From contig NZ_ATDP01000101.1 of the NCBI RefSeq assembly GCF_000445105.1, positions 62,001 through 126,000 of the forward strand: a stretch of 64,000 nt of DNA. The letters are read 5' to 3'. The notes under the pieces were generated by a model that was given only the letters and a program-made list of their open reading frames with translations, ran no database searches and was not told the origin of the DNA. The DNA comes from Sphingobium lactosutens DS20. Lineage in GTDB: Bacteria; Pseudomonadota; Alphaproteobacteria; Sphingomonadales; Sphingomonadaceae. The translations under genes were made by a program, and so were the position numbers. This document shows positions 53,609-61,176 of the stretch, in pieces (the first letter of the stretch is position 1; each line of letters opens with the position of its first letter).

Positions 53609-54511
53609 TTATGCCCCCCCTTGCGTTGCTCCGATTGCGTCGGCCAGATTGTCGCCATGCGCCGCCAGCAGGCTTTCGGCGGCCTGGCGATCAAACCCCC
53701 TGGCGATCAGTACCGCCAGCTTGATATCCTGTCCGGCCATGTCGAGCGCCTGCGCGGCGGCGGCCTGATCAACCTGCGCCAGGTCGCATATCATCGCTTC
53801 ACCTCGTTTGCGCAGCTTGGCGTTGGAGATGCGCATGTTGACCATGCGGCCGCGATAGATGAGGCCCAGCCGCAGCATGATCGCGGTCGAGAGGATGTTG
53901 AGCACCGCCTTTTGCGCCGTGCCAGCCTTCATCCGTGTCGATCCGGCGATGATCTCGGTGCCGGTGTCCACGACGATGCCATGGTCAGCCGCGTCCGGAA
54001 GCGGGGTGGCGGCGTTATTGGCGATGCCGATGGTGAGCGCGCCGGCTTCACGCGCGGCGGCGATGGCGGCGCAGGTGAAGGGGGTGCGGCCGCTGGCGGC
54101 GACACCGATCACGACATCATTGGGGGCAATTTGCGCGACGGCGACGGCGGCGCGGGCGGCGGCAGCGTCATCCTCCGCGCCTTCGGCCGCCTGCGTCAGC
54201 GCGTCGAGGCCGCCCGCCATCAGGAAGAGCAGACGATCCTCCGGCCAGTTATAGGTGGGGTAGAGTTCGACGCCGTCCTGCACCGCGACGCGGCCGGAGG
54301 TTCCTGCGCCGACATAGACCAGCCGGCTCTTCTGGGCCCGATCTTGGCTGAGGCGCGCGGCGGCGGCTTCGGCGGCCTGCGCGATGGCCAGAGCCTGTGA
54401 TCCTATCGCGGCGATGGCGGCCATCTGCCCTTCCAGCATCGCTTCGACCGCGAGCGTGGTCGGCCATTGGTCGATATCGACATAGCGGGGATCAATGGCT
54501 TCGGTACTCAT
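53609..54511 (-). CDS. murQ: N-acetylmuramic acid 6-phosphate etherase
   Basis: Cytoplasmic SIS-fold lyase of 300 aa that removes the D-lactyl ether from MurNAc-6-P to give GlcNAc-6-P and D-lactate. The pattern YVGAGTSGRVAVQDGVELYP and AAEGAEDDAAAAR matches MurQ; Glu82 and Glu113 correspond to the catalytic glutamates 83 and 114 of the E. coli enzyme. Further motifs: VIGVAASGRTPFTCAAI and GTEIIAGSTRMKAGTAQK. First gene of the leftward operon (murQ, repressor, AmpG-like, serine hydrolase), divergent from the rightward operon that uses both its products. Confidence 0.95.
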   Translation of the reverse strand: MSTEAIDPRYVDIDQWPTTLAVEAMLEGQMAAIAAIGSQALAIAQAAEAAAARLSQDRAQKSRLVYVGAGTSGRVAVQDGVELYPTYNWPEDRLLFLMAGGLDALTQAAEGAEDDAAAARAAVAVAQIAPNDVVIGVAASGRTPFTCAAIAAAREAGALTIGIANNAATPLPDAADHGIVVDTGTEIIAGSTRMKAGTAQKAVLNILSTAIMLRLGLIYRGRMVNMRISNAKLRKRGEAMICDLAQVDQAAAAQALDMAGQDIKLAVLIARGFDRQAAESLLAAHGDNLADAIGATQGGA

Positions 54512-54545
54512 AGAGGCTCCGGGGCGAGGGCATCGGCGTCGTCAC

Positions 54546-54616
54546 ATTGGTATTATCAGTTCACGGTATGATGCAACCAAATTAAATCCAATTGCCCTGG
54601 ATCGCCTATTTGGTAT
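54546..54616. promoter_or_regulatory. Candidate HutC/NagR-type operators in the murQ/nagB-II divergent gap
   Basis: ATTGGTATTATCAGTT (54546-54561) resembles the dre-type sites (cores like TGGTCTAGACCA or TGGTATAGACA) bound by NagR/DasR regulators. A second TTGGTAT lies at 54610-54616, and GGTATGATGCAACC (54565-54578) is another half-matching copy. The gap is 114 bp and serves both operons, so one repressor could close both. Inferred, not shown. Confidence 0.55.
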
Positions 54617-54625
54617 GGTGGCCGC

Positions 54626-55681
54626 ATGACCGATCATTCCGACGCAATCGGGACGTTGATGGCGCGTGAAACCGCGCAGGCGCCCGACCGCTGTGCGCAG
54701 CAACTGGCGCGCAACGCCGACCTTATGCGGGAGGCGGGCGCAAGATTGCGGAAACTGGCTCCGCCCTTTGCAGCGACGCTGGCGCGCGGCAGTTCGGGCC
54801 ATGCCGCCGCCTTCGCCAAAGTGCTGCTGGAAACGCGGGCGGGCATCCCGACGCTAAGCCATGCCCCGTCGATCGGGTCGCTCTATGGCGCGACGTCCAC
54901 GCATTTCCGGGACATACCCCTGATCGCTATTTCGCAGTCGGGCCGCAGTCCGGACCTGATCGCGGCGGCGCGCGATGCCAAACGGCAGGGGGCGCTGCTG
55001 ATCGCGATCGTCAACGATGCCGACGCGCCATTGGCGCAGCTCGCCGACATCTGCATCCCGATCCATGCGGGGCCGGAAACCAGCGTGGCCGCGACCAAGA
55101 GCTTCATCGCGACGCTGGTGGCGCTGACGCATCTGGTGGCGGAATGGAGCGGCGATAAGGCGCTGCTCGACGCGCTGCCGGCGATTGGCCCGACCTTGAA
55201 GGATGCCTTGGCGGCCGACTGGACCGGCGCGGTGCCGTTGCTCAAGGATGCGCGGGCGATGTTGGTGCTGGGACGCGGGCTGACGCTGCCGATCGCGGGA
55301 GAGGCGGCGCTGAAACTCAAGGAAACGTCGCGCGTGCACGCCGAAGCCTTCAGCATCGCGGAGGTGGCGCATGGCCCGATGACGCTGATCGGGGAGGGCG
55401 ATCCGGTGCTGGCCTTCGGGCCAGTGGATGTGGCGCGCGAAGGGTTGCGCGATCGATTGGCGGATTTTCGCGCACGCGGGGCGCATGTCATAGCGGCGGG
55501 GCTGGACGAGGATATGGCCGGCGCGACGCTGGCGCTGCCCGGCGTGGCGCCGGACCATCCCGTGCTCGCCGCCATCGCGCAGGTGCAGAGTTTCTACGGT
55601 CTGGCCAATGCGCTGGCGCTGGCGCGGGGCCTTGATCCCGACCAGCCGCCGCATCTGGCCAAGGTGACGCGGACGCTATGA
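54626..55681 (+). CDS. SIS-domain glucosamine-6-phosphate deaminase, NagB-II type
   Basis: A 351-aa protein with tandem SIS domains and no glutaminase domain, so it is not GlmS. First domain: TLARGSSGHAAAFAKVLLET and AISQSGRSPDLIAAARDAK, then GPETSVAATKSF. Second domain: MLVLGRGLTLPIAGEAALKL and KETSRVHAEAFSIAEVAHGP, ending PDQPPHLAKVTRTL, a GlmS-like tail. Proteins of this size beside nagA convert GlcN-6-P to fructose-6-P plus ammonia. First gene of the rightward operon, overlapping nagA as ATGA. The ribosome site is weak (GGTGG). Confidence 0.92.
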   Translation: MTDHSDAIGTLMARETAQAPDRCAQQLARNADLMREAGARLRKLAPPFAATLARGSSGHAAAFAKVLLETRAGIPTLSHAPSIGSLYGATSTHFRDIPLIAISQSGRSPDLIAAARDAKRQGALLIAIVNDADAPLAQLADICIPIHAGPETSVAATKSFIATLVALTHLVAEWSGDKALLDALPAIGPTLKDALAADWTGAVPLLKDARAMLVLGRGLTLPIAGEAALKLKETSRVHAEAFSIAEVAHGPMTLIGEGDPVLAFGPVDVAREGLRDRLADFRARGAHVIAAGLDEDMAGATLALPGVAPDHPVLAAIAQVQSFYGLANALALARGLDPDQPPHLAKVTRTL

Positions 55682-56829
55682 GCGTTACGGCCCTTGTCGG
55701 CGCGGAAATCGTGCTGCCAGACGGCATCGCGCAGGATCATGCGCTGCTGATAGAGGGCGCGCGCATCGTCGATGTGGTTCGGAGGGACGCGCTGCCGCCT
55801 GGTTGCGGGGAGATCGAGCTGCAGGACGGGTGGTTGCTGCCCGGCTTCATCGATACGCAGGTCAATGGCGGCGGGGACGTGCTGCTCAACGCTCGTCCCG
55901 ATGTCGAGGGCATCCGCGCTATCGCGGAGGCGCATCGGCGCTTTGGCACCACCGGCATGATGCCGACATTGATCAGCGATGATGCGGACGTCGTCGATGC
56001 CGCCATTGCCGCTGGCGAGGCGGCGATCGCGCAATCGGTGCCGGGCATATGGGGCGTACATGTCGAAGGGCCGCACCTGAACCCCGGCAAGAAGGGCATT
56101 CATGATGCGGCCAAGTTCGCGCCGATCGATGCCGCCGTGCTGGAACGATATACGCGACCGACGAGTGGACAGCGTATCGTGACGCTGGCGCCCGAACTTG
56201 CGCCACCCGGCGCGATCCGGGCATTGGCGAAAGCTGGTGTGATCGTCGCCGCCGGCCATAGCCTGGCAAATTATGACCAGACGGTTATGGCTTTGGACGA
56301 GGGGCTGGCCGGCTTTACCCATTTGTTCAACGCGATGACGCAGATGGGTAGCCGGGAGCCCGGCATGGTTGCCGCCGCTCTGCTGGACCGGAACAGTCAT
56401 TTCGGGCTGATCGTCGATGGGCTGCATGTCCACCCAGCCGCCTTGCGCGTGGCGCTGGCGGCGCGGGGGTTGGACGGCGCGATGCTGGTGACGGACGCCA
56501 TGCCGCCCGTTGGCGGCACGCAAGGGCGCTTTTCGCTGATGGGGCAGGATATTCACGTGGTCGACGGCACCTGCCGCGGCCCGGACGGCACGCTGGCCGG
56601 ATCGGCGCTCAGCATGGCGCAGGCCCTTCGCAATGCGATGGACATGCTGGGCTGCTCCATGGTGGAGGCGTCCCGCATGGCGAGCGGCAATCCCGCACGC
56701 TTCCTGCGGATCGAGCGGCAGACCGGGGCCATTCTGCCCGGATTGCGCGCCGATCTGGTGCATCTGGACGCACAGCGGCGGGTGCGCCGCACCTGGATTG
56801 CCGGCGATATCAGCGAGGAAGGCGAGTGA
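55678..56829 (+). CDS. nagA: N-acetylglucosamine-6-phosphate deacetylase
   Basis: Cytoplasmic amidohydrolase of 383 aa producing GlcN-6-P and acetate from GlcNAc-6-P, the MurQ product. Motifs: PGFIDTQVNGGGDVLLN; metal Glu in GVHVEGPHLNPGKKG; His in VAAGHSLANYDQ; His of FTHLFNAMTQM; substrate His in IVDGLHVHP; catalytic Asp in VTDAMPPVG; and the ending GAILPGLRADLVHLD. The length is normal. It overlaps the SIS gene before it and the Dld gene after it by 4 bp each, so all are translated together. Confidence 0.95.
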   Translation: MSVTALVGAEIVLPDGIAQDHALLIEGARIVDVVRRDALPPGCGEIELQDGWLLPGFIDTQVNGGGDVLLNARPDVEGIRAIAEAHRRFGTTGMMPTLISDDADVVDAAIAAGEAAIAQSVPGIWGVHVEGPHLNPGKKGIHDAAKFAPIDAAVLERYTRPTSGQRIVTLAPELAPPGAIRALAKAGVIVAAGHSLANYDQTVMALDEGLAGFTHLFNAMTQMGSREPGMVAAALLDRNSHFGLIVDGLHVHPAALRVALAARGLDGAMLVTDAMPPVGGTQGRFSLMGQDIHVVDGTCRGPDGTLAGSALSMAQALRNAMDMLGCSMVEASRMASGNPARFLRIERQTGAILPGLRADLVHLDAQRRVRRTWIAGDISEEGE

Positions 56830-58526
56830 GCGATCTGCTGCCCCGGCTGCGCGCCATTGTCAGGCATCGCCATGTCCTGACCAGCGACCGCCAGACGGCG
56901 CGCTATCGCGCGGGATACCGCACCGGGTCGGGCGCGACTTTGGCGGTGGTGCGGCCGGGCAGCCTGGTCGAGCTATGGCGGGTCGCGAAGGCCTGCGTCG
57001 CGGCGGATGTGTCGATCATCATGCAGGCGGCCAATACCGGGCTGACCGGCGGATCGACCCCCGATGGCGACGATTATCCCGGTGGCTGCGTCGTCATCAG
57101 CACGACGCGGATCGCGGCGCTGCATTTGATCGACGGTGGCCGGCAAGCCATCTGCCTTCCCGGTACGACGCTGCATGCGCTGGAACAGGCGCTGGCACCC
57201 CTGGGGCGCGAGCCGCATTCGGTGATCGGATCATCCTGTTTCGGCGCGTCGGTGGTGGGCGGCATCTGCAACAACAGCGGCGGATCGCTGGTGCAGCGTG
57301 GCCCCGCCTTCACGCAACTGAGCCTCCATGCGGTCGTGCGACCCGATGGGACGTTGGACCTCGTCAATCATCTGGGCGTGGCGCTGGGCGATGATCCCGA
57401 AACCATTTTGCGACGCCTGGATGCGGGCGATTTCGACGCGGCCAATGTCGAGGATGCGGCGGATCGCTGGGCGCATGACCATGATTATGCCGCCCATGTG
57501 CGCGCCGTCGATAGCGCCACCCCCGCGCGCTTCAATGCTGACGCCAGACGGCTGTTCGAGGCGTCGGGCAGCGCGGGCAAGGCCATCGTCTTTGCCGTTC
57601 GGGTCGACAGCTTTCCCAAGGAGGAAGGCGCGGTCACTTTTTATATCGGCACTAATGATCCGGCGCGGCTGACGCGGCTGCGTCGCACGATATTGCGTGA
57701 TTTTTCCGCCCTGCCCATCGCCGGCGAATATATGCATCGCGACGCGTTCGATATTGCCGACCGCTATGGCAAGGACATGTTCGTCGCGATCGAGCGCATC
57801 GGCACCGCGCGCCTGCCCCGATTATTCGCCGCCAAGGCGTGGGTGGACGCCTTGCCCTTCGTCAGGCCGGGGGCGAGCGACCGGATGATGCAGCGGGCGG
57901 GCCGCCTTCTCCCCGATCATTTGCCGTCCGAAATGCGGCTCTTTCGCGATCGGTTCGACCATCATCTGCTGCTGAAAATGCCTGCAAGCGGGGTGAGCGA
58001 GGCGCGCGCCCTGCTGCGCGCCGATTGCACCGGGGACGAGGCCGATCATTTTGAATGCACGCCGCGGCTCGCGGCCAAGGCCTTCCTGCATCGTTTCGTC
58101 GCGGCGGGGGCGGCCGTGCGCTATCGCGCGGTGCATCGGCGAACGGTGGCCGATATCGTGGCGCTGGACATCGCGCTGCCGCGCAACGCCAGCGACTGGC
58201 AGGAAATCCTGCCGCCCGACTTGGCGGAGCAATGTGTCCACAGCCTCTATTATGGCCATTTCTTCTGCCACGTCTTTCACCAGGATTATATCGTGCGCGC
58301 CGGGGTCGATCCGCTGGCGTTCGAACATCGTATCTGGGCGCTGCTGGACGCGCGGGGCGCGGAATATCCGGCGGAACATAATGTCGGGCATCTATATCGC
58401 GCCAAGCCAGCACTGGAGCATTTCTACCGCAGTATCGATCCGCGCAACCAGTGCAATCCGGGTCTTGGCCAGACCAGCCGAGAGCGATATTGGGGCGAGC
58501 AGCAGAAGGAGGCGGCGCGTCCATGA
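56826..58526 (+). CDS. dld: Quinone-dependent D-lactate dehydrogenase, membrane-peripheral
   Basis: FAD-linked D-lactate oxidase of the E. coli Dld type, 566 aa (E. coli 571). The FAD domain has IIMQAANTGLTGGSTPDGDD, REPHSVIGSSCFGASVVGGI and CNNSGGSLVQRGPAFTQLSL, nearly identical to that family. The central cap and the C-terminal membrane-binding domain (SLYYGHFFCHVFHQDYIVRA; GAEYPAEHNVGHLYRAKPAL; RNQCNPGLGQTS) are complete. It delivers electrons to quinone and pyruvate to the cell. Placement inside the nagA/kinase operon is explained by D-lactate released by divergent murQ. ATGA-type overlaps on both sides. Confidence 0.96.
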   Translation: MSDLLPRLRAIVRHRHVLTSDRQTARYRAGYRTGSGATLAVVRPGSLVELWRVAKACVAADVSIIMQAANTGLTGGSTPDGDDYPGGCVVISTTRIAALHLIDGGRQAICLPGTTLHALEQALAPLGREPHSVIGSSCFGASVVGGICNNSGGSLVQRGPAFTQLSLHAVVRPDGTLDLVNHLGVALGDDPETILRRLDAGDFDAANVEDAADRWAHDHDYAAHVRAVDSATPARFNADARRLFEASGSAGKAIVFAVRVDSFPKEEGAVTFYIGTNDPARLTRLRRTILRDFSALPIAGEYMHRDAFDIADRYGKDMFVAIERIGTARLPRLFAAKAWVDALPFVRPGASDRMMQRAGRLLPDHLPSEMRLFRDRFDHHLLLKMPASGVSEARALLRADCTGDEADHFECTPRLAAKAFLHRFVAAGAAVRYRAVHRRTVADIVALDIALPRNASDWQEILPPDLAEQCVHSLYYGHFFCHVFHQDYIVRAGVDPLAFEHRIWALLDARGAEYPAEHNVGHLYRAKPALEHFYRSIDPRNQCNPGLGQTSRERYWGEQQKEAARP

Positions 58527-59392
58527 CCTATTATCTGGGAATAGACGCCGGCGGCAGCCATTGCCGCGCGCGTTTGGTGCGCAGCGATGGCGTAGTGATC
58601 GGCACTGGTCAGGGTGGCGCTGCCAATGCGCGGATCGGCCTCGACGTGCTTTACGACAGGTTGCGCGATGTATGCGATCAGGCCGTGGCGCAAGCGGGTC
58701 TTGGCACCGATGAGGTCGCGACGATCCGCGCGGGCATGGGGATAGCGGGTATATCGCGGCCCGGCGTGCGCGACGCGTTGGAAGGCTTTGCCTTTCCCTT
58801 CGCATCGGTGGCCTATGAAACCGACGCCTTCATCGCCAATCTGGGTGCACATGGCGGGCGGGATGGAGCCATCCTGATCCTGGGGACAGGCAGCATCGCG
58901 CAGGTGCGGGCGAAGGGGCGGGATTTCACCATCGGGGGCTATGGCTTTCCGATTTCGGACGAGGGCAGCGGCGCGGCTTTGGGGCTGAGCGCGATGCGCC
59001 ATGCGCTGCGTGCGCTTGATGGACGGACACAGGCGACGCCGCTCAGCCGCGCCGTGACACAGCGGTTCGACCATGACACCGCGCGCGCCATTGCCTGGAT
59101 GGATGCGGCCAGCCCCAAGGATTATGGCAGTTTCGCGCCGCTGGTCATGGACCATGCCGAAGCCGATGACGCGATCGCCCGGTCGATCGTCGAGGATGCG
59201 GTCCAACATATCGAGCGGTTCATCGAGACGATCTTTGAGCGGGGTGCGGAGCGGTGCGCGTTGCTGGGTGGGCTGGCGCCGCGCATGCAGCCATGGTTGC
59301 GGGCGCGGACCGTCGCGAGCCTCAGCCCGGCAGCGGGCGATGCCCTGGACGGCGCGCTGTTCCTTGCGGGTTATCGCGCCAACGGACGCTGA
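58523..59392 (+). CDS. BadF/BadG-type N-acetylglucosamine / N-acetylmuramic acid kinase
   Basis: A 289-aa sugar kinase of the eukaryotic-type GlcNAc kinase family. Phosphate-1 motif YYLGIDAGGSHCRARLVRS; GMGIAGISRPGVRDAL; phosphate-2 ILILGTGSIAQVRAKG; the characteristic GGYGFPISDEGSGAALGLSA; and LLGGLAPRMQPWL near the adenosine site. Clostridial MurK of this family phosphorylates both MurNAc and GlcNAc, which is what this locus needs because no PTS is present: the imported sugar must be phosphorylated before MurQ. The start at 58523 overlaps the dld stop as ATGA; an earlier frame start lies inside dld. Confidence 0.92.
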   Translation: MTYYLGIDAGGSHCRARLVRSDGVVIGTGQGGAANARIGLDVLYDRLRDVCDQAVAQAGLGTDEVATIRAGMGIAGISRPGVRDALEGFAFPFASVAYETDAFIANLGAHGGRDGAILILGTGSIAQVRAKGRDFTIGGYGFPISDEGSGAALGLSAMRHALRALDGRTQATPLSRAVTQRFDHDTARAIAWMDAASPKDYGSFAPLVMDHAEADDAIARSIVEDAVQHIERFIETIFERGAERCALLGGLAPRMQPWLRARTVASLSPAAGDALDGALFLAGYRANGR

Positions 59393-59404
59393 AGGTTCGA
59401 CCCG

Positions 59405-60040
59405 CTATTCCGCGTCCGGCTGGCATTCGGGCGCGGCATCGGCGAAGGCTGGCAGGGCCAGGCAGGCGCGTTCGATGTCCAGCAGCCGGGGCCAGCGCAA
59501 ATCGGCGCCGAAGCGGCGGGCATTGACCAGTTGCGGCACGAGGAACAGGTCCGCCAGCGTGACTTGCGACCCGAAGCAATAGGGACCGGGTTGATCCGCG
59601 ATCATGGCGGCGCAGGCGTCAAACCCATCCTCGATCACGGTGGCCGCCCAGAGTTTGACTGCGGTATTGTCCAGGCCCGCGTCACGCAGGCGATCAAGGA
59701 TGCGCAGATTCTGGATCGGATGAATGTCGCAGGCGATCACCTGGGCGAAGGCGCGAACCTTGGCGCGCAGGATCGGGTCTGAGGGCAGGAGCGGGGGATC
59801 GGGTTGACGCTCGTCCAGATAGTCGCAGATCGCAAGGCTCTGCGTCAGCACCGCGCCGTCGATTTCCAGCGCAGGGACCATGGCCTGCGGGTTGAGCGCG
59901 CGATAGGCCGGGGCTTTCTGCTCGCCCTTGCGCAAATGATGCGATTGCTGGCGATAGGGCAGGCCCTTGAGATTAAGGGCAATGCGCACGCGATAGCTGG
60001 CGGTCGACCGGTAATAGCCGTGGAGAAGAATGTCACTCAT
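59405..60040 (-). CDS. maiA: Maleylacetoacetate isomerase (zeta-class glutathione transferase)
   Basis: Cytoplasmic GST-fold protein of 211 aa. The glutathione site YYRSTASYRVRIALNLKGL is the zeta-class motif (S-x-x-x-x-R-V-R-I-A-L), followed by NPQAMVPALEIDGAVLTQSL, AICDYLDERQP and the zeta pattern DIHPIQNLRILDRL, with FGSQVTLADLFLVPQLVNAR near the end. It isomerises maleylacetoacetate in tyrosine/homogentisate breakdown. No homogentisate dioxygenase or fumarylacetoacetase gene is next to it, so it is an orphan. Convergent with the kinase gene, 12 bp between stops. Confidence 0.93.
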   Translation of the reverse strand: MSDILLHGYYRSTASYRVRIALNLKGLPYRQQSHHLRKGEQKAPAYRALNPQAMVPALEIDGAVLTQSLAICDYLDERQPDPPLLPSDPILRAKVRAFAQVIACDIHPIQNLRILDRLRDAGLDNTAVKLWAATVIEDGFDACAAMIADQPGPYCFGSQVTLADLFLVPQLVNARRFGADLRWPRLLDIERACLALPAFADAAPECQPDAE

Positions 60041-60148
60041 GCGCGCTGCGGATCATAGCTGGGTCTCCTGTCAGGCGGGGTGGCGGAACCAGCCCGACCA
60101 CCCCATCCTTGTCGCAGCGTCAGCGGCGTTGTTCAACCCGCCACCATG

Positions 60149-61126
60149 TCAGCCCTTGGGCTTCAGCCAGCCATGCATGTCCATCCAGCGGGTGAAGGCG
60201 TCGAACCAGCCGGTGCTGGTCGTGGACTTCTGATACATGCCAAAGCCATGGCCGCCCTGCTCATAAAGATGGAATTCCACGGGCTTTCCGGCCTTTTTCC
60301 AGCTGTCGATGAGGCCAAAACCGCCATTGGCGAAGAAGGGATCGTCGGCGGCCAGCGCGACGAACATCGGCGGGGCATCGGCGGGCACGGTGACGGGAGA
60401 GAGCGGACCGTAAATGTCGCCGATGAAGGCTGGCTTTGCGTCCTGGCCCTTAAGCGCGGTTGCCAGTGTCAGCATCGCGCCGGCCGAGAAGCCGACCATG
60501 CCGATGCGTTGCGGATCCACATGCCATTCAGCCGCGCGGCTGCGGATAAGGGCGAAGGCGGCGCGGGCGTCAGCAATTTGCGGGGCGATATCCTCCATCG
60601 CGCGTTCCGGGTCCATCCGGGGCCGGCGGGCGACGCCCGAGAACATCTCGGCCATGGAGCGCTCGAAAGCGGGCATGCCGGCCGGCGTCTGGTTCAGGCG
60701 ATATTTAAGGACGAAGGCTGCAACGCCCTTCGCTGCCAGTGCGCGCGCGACGTCCCAGCCCTCATTTTCCATCGACAGTGTGCGAAAGCCGCCGCCGGGC
60801 GTCACCACGACGGCCGTGCCATTGGCCTTGGCGGGATCCGGCAGGAAGGGGGTGAGCGTCGCTTCGGTCACATTGCGGGCAAAGACGCTGCCATATTGGC
60901 TGTGCCAGCTTTCCTTGTTCGTGGCGCCGGGCAACGGGCCGGTGTTGAGGGGAATGGCGTCAGGCTGCGCGGGAATCGCGATCGGCGTCATCTTGTCGTC
61001 CTGCGCCCATGCGGACGGGACGGCGATGACGGGCTGGAGCGCCACGATCCCCAGCGCGATGGCCGGCAAGGCGGCGCGCCGGAGCGGATGCCGCGACAGG
61101 CGGGAAATCCATGACGTAGATGACAT
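60149..61126 (-). CDS. Secreted alpha/beta hydrolase (acetyl-xylan-esterase/BD-FAE-like)
   Basis: A 325-aa exported esterase. The N-terminus carries a signal peptide (PAIALGIVALQPVIAVPSAW, cut after AWA). The oxyanion motif is VVVTPGGGFRTLS; the nucleophile Ser is in IGMVGFSAGAMLTLA; the acid is in LAADDPFF; and the His is in EQGGHGFGMYQ. The arrangement and size fit secreted carbohydrate esterases that deacetylate plant sugars. It lies 50 bp downstream of the GH3 glycosidase gene on the same strand, so the two form a plant-polysaccharide unit. Confidence 0.9.
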   Translation of the reverse strand: MSSTSWISRLSRHPLRRAALPAIALGIVALQPVIAVPSAWAQDDKMTPIAIPAQPDAIPLNTGPLPGATNKESWHSQYGSVFARNVTEATLTPFLPDPAKANGTAVVVTPGGGFRTLSMENEGWDVARALAAKGVAAFVLKYRLNQTPAGMPAFERSMAEMFSGVARRPRMDPERAMEDIAPQIADARAAFALIRSRAAEWHVDPQRIGMVGFSAGAMLTLATALKGQDAKPAFIGDIYGPLSPVTVPADAPPMFVALAADDPFFANGGFGLIDSWKKAGKPVEFHLYEQGGHGFGMYQKSTTSTGWFDAFTRWMDMHGWLKPKG

Positions 61127-61176
61127 ATCTCACTCTCCCTTTCGATCCGGCCGATTGGCGGCCGCTTATGTCTTTC

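Noticed and set aside
54626-55681. SIS protein as glutamine-fructose-6-phosphate aminotransferase (GlmS)
   Set aside because: It lacks the N-terminal glutaminase domain (351 aa against about 600) and sits with nagA, so the NagB-II deaminase role fits better.
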